From contig NC_068970.1 in assembly GCF_016808095.1 (NCBI RefSeq), positions 63,463,130 to 63,527,129 on the forward strand: 64,000 bases of DNA, given 5' to 3'. Below are positions 49,720-62,537 of this stretch, one piece after another. The notes beneath the pieces are model-generated. The model did no database searches. It was not told where the DNA came from and saw only the letters and a program-made list of their open reading frames with translations. Made by a program: the position numbers and the translations under genes. Source of the stretch: Vigna angularis (Eukaryota; Streptophyta; Magnoliopsida; Fabales; Fabaceae). Each line of letters starts with the position of its first letter. Within the stretch, counting starts at the first letter, position 1.

Positions 49720-52344
49720 TGTAAGGACCGTGCTTTTAAAATAAAAAGTGGTGGGGGAGGTGTGAGGACTGCACGTTCTCAGTGGGGGGTGGCATTCATC
49801 ATGCTTGGAAGCACCAGCCGCCCCAATATCAGAAGTGGATTTTTATTTTATTTGCAAATGGGGAGCAGCACTCAGAGGCCCCTTTCTTTCATTCTGCACC
49901 GTCCAAGAGCACCATTTCTTCCTTCTTAAAGGTAAAAGCCACGGATTCAAAGGGGTTTTTGGGGAGTTCTGCAGAGGGGGAGAGTTGCTGGAAAAATCTG
50001 GAAGAGAGTAAGTTTGCTGCAGATTTGGGAGAAGTGAGGCAGAGGTCGTCCGGCGTTGCAGCTGCAAGCTTGAGGAAGGTAGATTCAAGTGAAGTGTTGG
50101 GTGCTACATCCAGAGGTGAGGCAGAGATCGTCCAGAGCTTTACTGAATTCAAGAATTGCTAGGAGGTCTTCAAGAGGTAAGGGGAGTTGGATTTTTTTTG
50201 GATGTTGATAGTGGTTGCATGAGTAGGATGCTGGAAAATTGTGGTTGTATGTATGGTTGGACTGAAATTGAGGTGTTGATTCATGTATGAAATCTTGTAT
50301 GTTTTGGAATTGAAGGAAATTGGAATTTCATAGCTTTTTAGTCTTTTGGAGAGGAAGTGAGGTAGTGATTTTGAGTACTTGGGGTCTAGAGTGTTATTGA
50401 GCATTTGGAACAGTTTCACCCACTGTATTGTGACTTGTTAGAGCCATCAAATTGATCAAAATAGGTGTAAAGTGTTAGAATTGGAGTTTGAGTATCTAAG
50501 TTGTGAAAATTGGTGTTCTATGGTTGAATTTGAGTATGAATCCCTTAAGAATTGAATAAGGAACGTTTATAATCAATTAGGTAAGTTCAATCTAGTATAA
50601 AACATGAATTAAGGGTGTTAGAAGTTAATTAAAAAGGGTTGAAAATGGTAAAACGAGGTTCTGGCCTCAAATCTGCAGAATTCTGCATTCTGCAGAATTC
50701 TCGCCCGGGCGCCCCTGTCGCGCCCAGGCGCCACTGGCACTGGAAATGCCGCGCCCAGCATGTAGCGCCCGAGCGCGAGATGCTGCGGAGCGCGTTCGTC
50801 CGAGCCAAGTTGGACGTTCGTCCAAATAGTGAGCGTTCGTCCTTAAGTTGTTGAGCGTTCGTCCGAATAATTGGGGTTCGTCCGAATAGTTGGCGTTCGT
50901 CCTAATAGTTAAGCGTTCGTCCGAATAGTTGAGCGTTCGGCCTTAAGTTTCTGTGAGCGTTCGTCCTTCACTTCAACTTGTGAGCGAGCGTTCGCCCTGG
51001 AGTGTTCGTCCGCGAGCGTTCGTCCACGTTCGTCTTGGAGTGTTCGTCCGCGAGCGTTCGTCCACGGTCGTCCACGTTCGTCCGCTAGCGTTCGTCCACG
51101 TTCGTCCAAATAAAGAGTGAGCGTTCGTCCTTGAGTTGCAAGTTGAGCGTTCGTCCAAACAGTGAGTGAGCGTTCGTCCGAATAGTTGGCGTTCGTCCGA
51201 ATAGTTGAGCGTTCGTCCTTGAATTGCATGTGGAGCGTTCGTCCAAACAGTGAGTGAGCGTTCGTCCAAATAGTGTCCAGTGAATAGTGCTCGTCCAAAT
51301 AGTATTTCCAAATATGTTGAGTTTTAAATTATTTGCTCTTGAATTGAATTATGTGTAATAATGTTTGGAATATATGCTGTGATGAAATTTACGTGAAAGT
51401 ATGTGAATATATGAGATATGTTAATTTATTGTGAAAATATAATTGTGAATGTGGACAATGAATTGGAGTATGATTTGGACATCTCGGGGAGAGATGGACG
51501 AAAGTGTTATGAGGGGCGTTGTGGTTGTTCTGTATAACTGTAGTGAACTTTGTATTTTGGTCTGTCTATCCCTACACTCAAAGCATTGTTGATACTCAAG
51601 TAGAGGAGAACAATGTAAGTGGTGAGAGTAGAGGGAGGTCCTCGTCTATAGTCTTTGAATTTAGACATAGACAGATTGGGGGATTTACCTTGCTAGTGTT
51701 GGAGAAAGACCAGCTGAACTATGCAAGTGCAAAGACGACTGATAGTTCGACAGTTATACAAATCCGGATGAGTCGTGTGTTGGGAATTTACCTTGCATAG
51801 TGTTGGAGAGTGCCAGCTGAACTATGCGAGCGTAAATATGAGTTGTGACTTACTCTGCATAGTGTTGGGGTGTGCCAGCTGAACTATGTAGGTGTAAGGA
51901 TGAGTTGTATGAGGTTATGAGATGTGGTTTTATGAGTATGTTGTAATTGTTCCTGTATATGATGACATGAAGTAACTGTGTTGTACTTCTAACATGCTTT
52001 TATATCTAGCTCACCCTTGCATTGTTTGTGTTGTGTGCTGTTTGGGTATGTGTCTTTGGCGATGATCATCCACTTGGATGGGAGCAGATGTTGTCGCGGA
52101 GATTCCTTTGGAGCAAGAGCTGGAGGATACTAAGGTTGCGGAGTAGTCTTCTTAGGAGTTGCCCATCTGAACACGTGTAGTGTTCGACTCTTTAAGCTAT
52201 CTAAGTTTGAATTTCCGTTTTCTTTTATTTCTGGATGACTGTAATTTTACATTTTATTACACGTCATACTCCGACTGTTCTCTATATTTGAATGTTGACG
52301 TCTTGATTATGTAATAATTGTTATTATGTAATCGGGATGTTACA
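49720..52344 (+). repeat. 3' LTR, 2625 bp
   Basis: It has the same ends as the 5' LTR. Apart from the missing 38-bp repeat unit in the array (50783-51297) no differences were found by eye; the open frames at offset 4735 before the array and 4697 after it translate identically. Confidence 0.96.
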
Positions 52345-52349
52345 AGAAC

Positions 52350-53383
52350 AAAAAACAACAAAGAATTCAAGAGAATAAGTGAAAGGGGAAACACAAGTAT
52401 ATTATTTGTATTTGTATATTTTGTTTATAAATGTTGATGTATTTACATGAATATAATTATATTGAAATTGGCAATAAAATTTAAAGATTTTTGTATTAGT
52501 ACTGTGATATTGATATATTAACTTAAGAATGTAGCTAGTATTGTAATAATTTTAAAAAATACTTATTTTGTATATCGAAATTGTATTGTATTATAAAAAT
52601 TTTGGCTTACACAAAGTTTGAAATAATCATTTCTTACATAAGTGTATAAGACTTAGTAGTTTTAATAATGAATTATGGAAATGATTATAGTGGTTTAATA
52701 AACTATGTGAGATTGCAAATCATGTTATTCACTCCATTTATATAAATTATTATTTATTAGCTGAAATAAATTTTAATTATATTAATTATTGAGTATCAGT
52801 TATTGATCAACATTATTTAAAATAATATTCTAGAAAAGAATCTCTTCATCTTCAAAATAGTGATAAATAAAGTAATGAAGGGTACAAAATTCTTACAACA
52901 TGTCCAATATATATATAAGTTTTAATTAATATTTTACATTTAATCTAATATTCTTTCACTGGGTTGGTTGATGGGTAATGATAGGGAGTAGGTTTTCACT
53001 TTATAAACCAGGTCTAAAAACTATATCTTAATGGATCCTATTTTTAGATGTTATATTCCTAGAATAATGATTCGTAATGCCATGTTCTATTAGATTATAA
53101 CCAATGTTTTAATTATTAGTTTTATTTAAAATCAGTATAAAAGATAATAATAGTAGTATTAATAAGTTTACAATATTTAAAAAATCAATAATCTAATTGT
53201 ATTATATAATAATTTTAAATATTAATAATATAATATGTTTTCTTCCGTCAAAATCTTTAACTACACAATAATATCAATAAGGTAAAATTAATACAACACC
53301 TAAAACCAAGGAAAGCTTAATCAATTATAACATCAAAATGGAAAAAACTTGGAAAGCAACCTCAATAAGCATTCATAATTTAG
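52350..53383. other. AT-rich spacer, no gene seen
   Basis: Sequence between the retrotransposon and the next exon-like fragment. Very AT-rich, without a credible open frame. Confidence 0.4.
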
Positions 53384-53499
53384 TCAATCAGACTGAAACC
53401 ATGGTTCTTCCTTCTTTTCCTCTTCCTTTACTGCAGTAGATGGAGCACCAAAAGCAATAACAATAGCAGCTACTACAAATCTACTTGTGTTTTCATCTC
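53384..53499 (-). CDS. Possible terminal coding exon of an unrecognised minus-strand gene
   Basis: On the minus strand an acceptor-like CTCATCAG is followed by an open frame reading DENTSRFVVAAIVIAFGAPS, then TAVKEEEKKEEPWFQSD and a stop at 53386-53384. The composition, with a hydrophobic stretch and an acidic/lysine tail, looks protein-like and not random for such AT-rich DNA. Other candidate exons on the same strand are near 55880-55800 (ALVGDGSFLKHHSE) and 56625-56566 (IICLQLIGGAILEGELR before a GTAAGT donor). Phases were not fully reconciled and no family was recognised. The reversed LTR at 53511 would lie in the last intron. Confidence 0.3.
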
Positions 53500-53510
53500 T
53501 GATGAGATTG

Positions 53511-55741
53511 TGTAACATCTCAAAAATACAGTGTAAAATCATATAGAGAATAATCACATGTTAACAATACTATAGATCAGTTCTACGCTGAACGAGATAC
53601 GATTATGGTCGAACGGCCTTACACAATAACAGAGAATTTAAAACCACTATTCTAGCTACTACTAGACCGAACAGTGTACAAAATAATTTATACCGAACGG
53701 TCTTACAAAAGGTAAAGCTAACACCATACCGAACGCTCTCAAGGTTCGACCTTCACTTCCGTTGCATCTTCCAATACTTCTTCAAGCAGCTCTTCTCCTT
53801 CTGCTCACATCTACGCGGATAATCATTGCAACAGGACAACGATCGGACGCACAACACAGACAAAAATGATAAACAGGGTAAGCTTATGTAATTTAATTTA
53901 TTCAATCACAACATACAACATTCATAACAGAACCAACAACGACCACATCATAATTCATACATCAATGTATGCAAATAACAACCACATGAGTCTGACTGTC
54001 CGGACTGTATGAATCCTGTGTAGCTACGACGTTCGTGCACCCTGGTGATGTAGTAACCGGGATACCCTCAACAGCTGCCACCCGAGGTTGATCCGTTCCG
54101 TCCAAGTTAACCTTATGGACTAGGACCTCCTGCCATTCCCACACGTGACTTACTCCTCTCTACATGAGAACGAGTAATCATGGAATATCAGGATGAACGC
54201 CCGCTAAGCTTTGCCCACATTCATACTTTACCAATCAATAACCACTTTCTGAGATATTCCTCCCTTGAATACTCGTTCATAATTAACTATTTCATACACA
54301 TCACATCTCAATTTTTCCTCATACTTAATCATCCATACATTCAAAGGAAATAAGATCATACACTCTTATCATAACTCAAGTACGACTGGAATGACGCTTC
54401 TTAGAAATTAACGAGACTGAGCGCTACTCATCTACTACAATAAACAGACTCCTAAGAGTTTAACCGGACGCTACGAAGCCTAGGCCGAGTACTAAGACTC
54501 TAGGCCGAACACCTTTTAAAGACCAACACTGATTTACACTAAATACTAATACTGATGAGAAACTATGAATTAACAAACGCTAGCTAGTTTGAATAAAGAC
54601 TTTGATTCTAAGCATAGTAATACTATATTACAGAAAGCAAGACTCAACGCTTGGTTTAAGACCGAGCCCTGTAGGAACCGAACAATATTGGACGAGCGCT
54701 GGTCCATGACCAATTGCTTATAAACTCACAGAAAAAGAATATATATATATATATATACCATTGGGCCACCACTTATTCTGAATGAAAAGAACGATAACGT
54801 CTACGACTTTAGATAGTATATAACACATTAACTAAATTGTTTAGGAAGTCTAAAGAAGAACTTAACATGAACGGACGCTCAACGAAAACTGAACGATGAA
54901 TACAAACTCTCGATCACAGATTATCTATTCCTATATAATATTACCGAAAGACTCTTAAACACTATCCCTAACTCATGATAATTCAAGTGAGACCATGCAT
55001 TCCCAAGAAGAACCGAACACTCGCTAATGACGCTCGACCATGCTAAACACCTTTGCTCATAATACTACGGTTCGAAGATTAAACTCTATCCCAACTCAGT
55101 TCACAACGTATATCATACGTCCGTCCACACATCCAAATCAGCAATACAATCATATTTCATACTCATCAAATAATCACACGTATCATGCAAGCATACAAAC
55201 ATTCAACACAACAAGCTAAATTAAAGTATATAAGCTTCCCTTACCTCTAAGCGTGACCAAATGTTCACAATTTGAACATAATAGCCCACCACCAATCTCT
55301 TAGAAGACTACGATCACGATTTACGAAACTAACCAAATGAAAGATCAGGAAGGCGTTCAGAATTGGGTTAAGGAACTCAGGTAACCGAAAATTGAGTTTG
55401 TATGTACAGAAAAACCACTTGGCTGAGAGAGATGAACTTACCAGTCCAGAATCCAAAACTGATCGGTTCAAACGAACGCCCTCAACGCCGGGAGTGTTCA
55501 GACGGTGCCTGAGAGGTGATCGGAAGAAGAAATGGTGAGATTTTCTTAGAGAGAAGGAAGAGATTTTAGAGAGAAGAAGGAGAAAATGGTTTTCAGCAGG
55601 GTGGGGAAAAAGAAAGGCATGCAGAGAAGTGACACGACATTTGAAATTTTGCCTTAAATACTGTCGTCGTCCAAAACGAACGGCCACTCTCTTGCAGCCA
55701 CCTGTTCTCCACTAACTAAGACGCTCACTCACTTTTTAACA
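53511..55741 (-). mobile_element. Reversed solo LTR of the TGTAA...TGTTACA family (right end approximate)
   Basis: Read on the minus strand it ends CTGTATTTTTGAGATGTTACA at 53511, the terminus shared with the other two LTRs. It contains, in the same order, AGAGGTAAGGGAAGC (about 55240), AGCTTACCCTG (about 53880) and CGAACG/GTTCGT-rich words. The other end is probably TGTTAAAAAGTG at about 55741. No 5-bp duplication could be matched (left flank GATTG, right flank CATGG), so the right end may be truncated or misplaced. No internal domain is present. Confidence 0.65.
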
Positions 55742-58689
55742 CATGGATCCCACTACTTAGAATTTTTGGATGCATCTTAATGAGGTATGACATATTGCGT
55801 ATATATAAAGCTATATAAGACATTTCCGAATGATGCTTCAAGAAAGAACCATCTCCAACAAGAGCTCTCTTGTCAACTATGACAGTTTGATAATTAAATG
55901 GGAAAAATAAAAAATAACAGTAGTTGTTCTTCTTCAACAGTGACAAACCTCTTAGAATAGAATGTCTTTATTATTTAATAGCATGTTTCCATTGGCTCTT
56001 GGTACAAGACACCTAACTGTTTAGCAAGACAAACCATATTAGTGGTCATATGCCAAGGCTCTATTTGTATATTAATCAGAAAGTTTTTTCTATTAAAAAA
56101 TATGTTTTGAGCTGGAAAGAACTATTGGCTGCATTGAGCTAGAAACAACATAAACATTACGCTTCGAAAGGTCTCTAAAACCATCACATCATGCTTCATA
56201 TCATAAACATGAAAACAACTTGCTTAACTAATTGTCAGGATAATCATTTATATCAATCTCGTACAAACAGTAACTTAATTAAAAACACATGCAATCCAAA
56301 ATTATGAAGAAAAAAAAAACAATTATCATATATTACTTTTTCCATCCAATAACCCAAGGTTTATGAATCGGATTGCATTCAATTCACTAATCAATTTAAG
56401 AAAATAAATCATAAAATTAAGTTTAATAATTAAGCCAATTGAGTGGGACAGTAAACTTGAAGTCCTAAAAGAACATAAAACAAAATTGCACGATTCAAAC
56501 AAAGAATAAAATCAAAACAGGCTCAAAACCCTAAGTTACATAACTGGGAGAATGAAATACACTTACCTTAGTTCACCCTCAAGAATTGCACCTCCAATCA
56601 ATTGCAAACAGATTATTGAAGCAACCTAGGTTTTCAAAAACAATAGAAGTAATGAGATGTTGAGATTCAAATATTGGAGCAATCCATGATCAAGAATAGG
56701 CATGAGTGAAGAAATTAGACAAAATCAAATATTTTGTTTAATATTTTATTTTTATTATGCAATATATAGTAATTATTTATACATCAACGTTAATTTAAAA
56801 TAATTTTTTTTATTAATAACGTTACTATTTATTGTACGTTATTTTTATATTTATTTGTTTACGTCACTTTTTTTATATAAATACATATATTACATAATTC
56901 AATATTTTTTTATCTAAAAAAATAAACCATCAAAGTTTACAACTATAAAAATTGAATAATAAAGAAGATCGAACTCCAAATGAAACAATAAAGATAATAA
57001 AGCAGAGAGGACAAAAAAACGTGAAGACGATTTTGACAGAACATGTGATTTTAAGATGGGGATGAGAATAAAAGAAGAAAAAAAAGATATACTTAATATA
57101 AATTTGAATATAAATTTATAATTAAATTCAAAATAATAAAAAAAATTGTGACGGTTAAAAAAAATTAATAGAAACAAAAATATTTGTAACAATTTTTTAA
57201 ACAGCTATAATATAATGGCTAATAAAAAATGTTTTTTATTAGAGTTACATTGAGCTAAACCACTAATCCACATAAAAGAAGAATGATATGATATGTTAAT
57301 ACAAATTATTTAACAATATTTTGATATAGCATGTTATTTTTAAATTTAGTTTAGAATATAATAACCAGTAAAAAACTGACACGTGTGTCAAAAAAATCTT
57401 TTTTCAATAGAAAATTACAATAAAAAATTTAGTTCACTTTTGACGTGGTCAACTCTACATGAAAAATAAAAATAAAAAATATATTAAAACTTTACGTTTA
57501 AAATTTTTACCATGCATGTAATGCTTTTAAAACTTTACTACTAGTTACAACTGTTTAACATTTAAATGAAACTTATATTGAATTAGTTATACATTTTATG
57601 CTTAAACTAAATTTTCCTGTTTAATTTAACTCTGTAAAATAGATAACATATTTTCTCTTTTTTTTTTCTTTTTGCTTTATAGTGAATAGGCTTGAAAAAT
57701 ATATCTATAGGTGAGATGGGTCAAGCCTTTTAAGCTTAAGATGTTGAAACACACAGTGTTATCTCCATACGAATGGGATTCACATATATTATATAAGTAG
57801 TGTGGCAACATTCACCAGTACATAATATGGTTCTTTCTAATGTAATTATAATGTTACTATAGAAAAAGCACATATAAGTTAAAATCAAACTTCAAAATAT
57901 TACTATAGAAGCATTAATCAATATGGACGAACATAGTTGTCATGATCAATGTCGTTTTTAAGAAGTATATATCACATGTATTAATGAAGAAAAATAAAAG
58001 AAAAAAAATACTCCAACATCTTTTAAAAAGTATTGTGTTCGGATGTCTCTCTTAAACTAGTATTAGTTTCATCTTTTGGATATATTCAGTCATATAATAC
58101 TTTAATACTTTTAAATATGAGACATACTCATACACTAACTATGAAATGGTTGATAGTTGTTTAGTAAATAAGCTTGAATAGATAAATACTCTAAGTGCTA
58201 TTTCAATTAGTGGTCTTACTCACTAGCTTATTCTTAATTAAGATTTTTGCTGGTGGTTACTCTTAAGATATTTGGTAATAGTTTCTCACTATTTTTTTTT
58301 AAGTTACCTTGTTGTAACCTTGTTTATTGGTAACATGTCATCACACTTCATTACAATTTTATCTTTTTTTCTCTTATTTTTTTAAAATATATACTCAAGA
58401 GCATTCTTGTTGAGTGTTCATATTTTATATTTTTATTTTATTGAATTCAATACTTACTTTTAAGTTAAAAAATATTACTATAGTTAATGTATAATTCTTT
58501 TTACTTAAAATTGTAGTAGCCTAATCATCATAATTTAAGAATGACTGAGTCCACTTGACTTTTGTTATGAAATAATTAATGTCACTTGTAACTTCTCTCG
58601 TTTTTAAACACACTGACCACTAACTAATTTAACTATCATTTGTAATAAATAGAAAAAAGAGAAAAAGTTATTAAGAAACATTGGTTTGT
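55742..58689. other. AT-rich region, only weak exon-like pieces
   Basis: Apart from the two minus-strand exon-like strings near 55.8 and 56.6 kb nothing can be supported. From 56.7 kb the sequence is very AT-rich, and open frames there are phenylalanine/isoleucine-rich artefacts. Confidence 0.4.
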
Positions 58690-59095
58690 TATTAACCGAG
58701 TGGTTACAAACAAGCAACCGGATATTCAGGTAATCTGTTTATATTTTATTCTGTTTATATTTTATTGGGCTTACATCAGCTTAGGATCCATAAGATAAAT
58801 TACAAATACAAAGCCAGTGCCGAAAGCCAGGTACGTTCCACTTACGCATTATTCACTCTAGGCTATTCTCAAATACTCAATAGTGATAATCATTCACTAA
58901 ATATTCAAACAAGAGCCGAGGCTTTTCAAATCACACGCCTAACTTGAGCGTCAGAGTATCTTTTGCAGGTACATCCACCCTCGTCAAGAAGGAAACCGAT
59001 CGGTTTGCGCCAACACCGATCGGCCAACAGTAGGAGTTTGGAAGCGAGCGAGCGGCCCAGACGCGTCAGCAGGTTAGTCTCTCGGTCCCAAAAAT
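58690..59095 (+). mobile_element. Fragment of a Tat-like LTR
   Basis: The U5 phrase AACTTGAGCGTCAGAGTATC followed by TTTTGCAGGT (58941-58970) is the same signature as at 24189, and GATCGG words flank it (58996-59022). No PBS, gag or second LTR is visible, and the two fragments are too diverged to be one insertion. Confidence 0.6.
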
Positions 59096-60429
59096 ATCTA
59101 CCGAAACATAAAATATAATACAAACAAAATAAAGTGTACAAAAAGTACAGTCAAAACAAAATACTAATAAAACATACTATACACTGTGCGTATAAACCAT
59201 TCTTAATTTATAAAGAATGTAAAGTATAAATGATGTAAAAACACAAATGATACAAAACGTAAACGATACTACGAACGGAGCAAAATGGAGTTAAGATAAA
59301 AACATATATCATTTATCATCTATAAACGAAACAAAATAGAGGTAAGATAGAAACATATATGACGAGAACAAAGACTAACTTTGTCTACACATTTTTAGAT
59401 TGCAAATCTTAAAAAAATAGATTTTATAAATTTTAATTTAGAAAACATGACAACTTTTTATGTTAGATCGTAGTTTACTTTGTCTACACACTTTTAGATT
59501 GCAAAACTTTAAAAAAATATATATAAATTTTAATTAGAAAACTTAGACATCTTTTAATACCAAATAGTAAGTTATGAATACTTAATTTAGTTATGATGCT
59601 TACAAGTTTGAGACAACAAGTTCATGAATTTTAAAAAGATTTTCAAACTTGTGTTCAAAGTTTTTGTTTTGATTTATGGTAAAGGTTCACAATTTTTCAA
59701 ACTTCGTTCGTTCAACTCTTTGTAAGGGTTATTGTTAATTTTATTATGTTCGATGGTACTGGAAGACTAAATACAAAAGATACTTTGATACTAAAGTCAT
59801 TGTTGACCGTTACAAAAATTAATACACAATAAATGAGAATCACCCATCTTTTTATTTTAAACATGTATTATTTATAATTTTTCTGAGCTACACATTAGCT
59901 AGAGTCTAATTTCAACCTAATAGTTGCTAATCTTGTTTTGCTTTAAAATGACAATTAGTGATATTAATCTTTTGTCAGAGTAACCGTTGGTCTTTGACGT
60001 AAATATGACCATACAGTTCATCATGTGAATATATGACCATACCACATACAATACAATTTTCATTATTTTTAAAATTAATTTAAGTATAAAGGTGTTTAAA
60101 TTATTGTTAAATCAGTCCATAAATATAGAAGAAACAATTATTAATTTATAAAATAAATATAGTTAGAAAAAAATTTATAAAAGTGAAAATTCTTCATTCA
60201 TCCTTCCCTTATGATGGATAAGAGGGATGAAAAAGCCTTAAAAATAAAAAAACAATAGTCATACTCAATACTAAAAAGAAAACCAGAGCATGGTAAGCAT
60301 AAAAGTGGTTTTTGAGAGAAAGAGAGAAAGAGAGAATAATTTAAAAAGTGCATTGATCTAAAGGTAAAAGCCCCTCCTTGGAAACCCTCAAGATAGAGAT
60401 AAATTAATGATGATGTCACATTTTTTATT
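59096..60429. other. Intergenic DNA, no gene seen
   Basis: AT-rich sequence. A phrase with CTTTGTCTACACATTTTTAG (59388) recurs as CTTTGTCTACACACTTTTAG (59479), a local duplication. Confidence 0.4.
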
Positions 60430-60436
60430 TATTTTT

Positions 60437-60816
60437 AGGTTTAATAGGTTCAGAGGTCCTTATATTTGTGGGTTCGTTTCAATTGGGTCCTCCAATTTTG
60501 AAAGTGATCAATTTGGTCCCTAATTTAACAAAATTGAGTCAATAATACCCTTTCCGTTAAATATAATGGACGACGTTAACTTTTTAAACATGTGGCATGT
60601 TGAGGCATCCTTTTATTTGCAGGTGGCACAGTTTTATTTGAAGGATGCTTCAACATACCACATGTTTAAAAAGTTAATGAAGTCCATTGCATTTAACGGA
60701 AAGGGTATTATTGACTCAATTTTGTTAAATTAGGGACCAAATTGATCACTTTCAAAATTGGAGGACCCAATTGAAACGAACCCACAAATATAGGGACCTC
60801 CGAACCTATTAAACCT
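60437..60816. mobile_element. Foldback MITE, 380 bp, with 7-bp target duplication TATTTTT
   Basis: The element begins AGGTTTAATAGGTTCAGAGG and ends with the inverse (CCGAACCTATTAAACCT). The arms stay complementary over almost their whole length (e.g. TTGGGTCCTCCAATTTTG and its reverse complement), around a centre at about 60625. TATTTTT flanks both sides (60430-60436 and 60817-60823). There is no coding capacity. Superfamily is not decided; the terminal sequence fits the GGTTTAATA/TATTAAACC group of legume foldback repeats. Confidence 0.88.
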
Positions 60817-60823
60817 TATTTTT

Positions 60824-62537
60824 ACTTATCTACATCCGTAACTATTTTCTTCTTAGTCAATCTTTATTATTATTTTTCTTTCACGTGACCTTTTTCTTCA
60901 ATTGAGTTTGTACATACTTATTCTCAGCAAGCGTACATTTCAAAAGTATTAATAAGATTAAAAATACATTTTTAATTTGTCAAATAAAAATATATTATTG
61001 TAGTTTATATTTTTATTTATTTTGTTGAAAATAAAACCGCAAAACTTTATAACTCTTCCGGTTATAGTCTGAAAATTATAAAATGTCTATAATCAAATTT
61101 AATATATTTCTAAATAAAATATATCATTTTTAACACAGTATAAAAAGTGCAATTTTCTTATTGAATGTACAAAGAGGATAATTTACATCCTCCAGAGAAG
61201 AGGATAGCATATCACTATCCCTCAAGATTTTGTCTCAAAGCTAATTTTAGAGACCAAACCAACTCGGAAGCCAATTTTATGCTATATTATATATATTTAA
61301 ATAAAAAATTATTGCATAATCAAGTTCACATGCTGTAAATTTTTTTATTAATTTATAGTAAACTTGGTTATTTGTATACATTAATCGTGATTTAGAAAAA
61401 TGAAATAATAATTATGTTTAACAAATTATCAATATAATATATTTTGTTACTTACTAAGAAATAGTAGTTAAGAACCATTTAGAAAAATATATAATTTATT
61501 ATAACGTTGTGATAATAGTTATGCACTGAAAAACTAATTTGACAAGTTTTTGGTACAACACGATAGAAAATATCCTAATTCTATGTAAATATGCCCATTA
61601 TTTATTAAATTTTTTATTGATATCCTAGATATCAAAATTTTTATTAAAGTTTTGAAAATGAAGAAAATAATTTTTAATACAGTTTTGAAATCAATATAAA
61701 ACTCATAATTACGAAATCAGAGAATAATTTAGTCTTGTTTCCAAAAAATATTAATATAATTAATACTTTAATTTTTATTTTTAAGAAGAAAAAAAAACTA
61801 ATCTTTATAATTTTTGTTTGTAATATTTGAAGTTGTATTGTAAGTAACATTTTTGTAATAGATTTATAAATTGACGAGGTTGGAAGGCTTAGCTTATGGG
61901 AGAATAATGGAGTTCCTTCTCAACTTGTGGAAGAAGGAAAAAGAAAAAGAAGCATGCATGGTGAATGCAGGTCATAAAATTTTTACTCTTTGGCAACAAC
62001 ACCAAATTCTGCTTCTCCAGTAAGCCTACCCATGCCCTTCTGTTCCTACGTATCTACCAAGCTTTCTATCCTTTTCAGAGTTTCACCCATTTCCACTGCT
62101 ACAGTAATACTTCAACTTATTCTTCAAGATTCCTTATTAGTAAATAGTGCTGTGTAAGTAAAAATAAAGTATGGTAAAATCTTAATTAATTTACATATGA
62201 TGTAGGTATTAATTAGAATTTGTTGTATTGTTATGTTTTTGGCATATTTTGGAAAGGGAAAGTGGGGACGTGAAGGTCTAAGGTCAATTACAACTGTTAC
62301 AAGTATTTATTAAACTAAACTCAAATTCTCTCATTCATCCACTCTCTGCCACACTAAGGACAAAGCATAAAGTAGCATTTCTGTCCTTTACTTTTTTATT
62401 CATTTATTAATCAATTAAATTTCTCGCATTTCAAATCATTATTAATAACTCCTCTCTTCCACTCTTCATGCATTTATACCCTCCCTCTCTACTTTCTCCT
62501 TCAAACTTCTCTCTCTCATCTAACACTGTCTTTGGCC
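60824..62537. other. Intergenic DNA and OVATE gene promoter
   Basis: AT-rich; no gene. The last 200 bp before the OVATE start are rich in CTCTC and TTCTC words, and TTTATACCC at 62471 may be a weak TATA element. Confidence 0.45.

Larger units (their letters stand above)
44985..52344 (+). mobile_element. Gag-only Ty3/gypsy LTR retrotransposon (TR-GAG type), 7360 bp, very young
   Basis: Complete element: 5' LTR 44985-47647, primer site 47652-47663, gag 47784-49070, pol remnants to about 49680, polypurine tract 49711-49719 and 3' LTR 49720-52344. The 5-bp target duplication is AGAAC on both sides (44980-44984 and 52345-52349). Both LTRs begin TGTAAGGACC and end GGGATGTTACA. Except for one 38-bp repeat unit the LTRs look identical over 2.6 kb, so insertion was recent. 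The internal part is only 2072 bp and lacks reverse transcriptase, RNase H and integrase core. It must have moved with enzymes from a full-length relative. A CDS with gag and dead pol matches the category called TR-GAG. Confidence 0.96.

Noticed and set aside
61880..62150. Possible microRNA precursor near GGAGTTCCTTCTCAAC
   Set aside because: No foldback arm with the needed complementarity could be found by eye and it matches no miRNA family that I recall.
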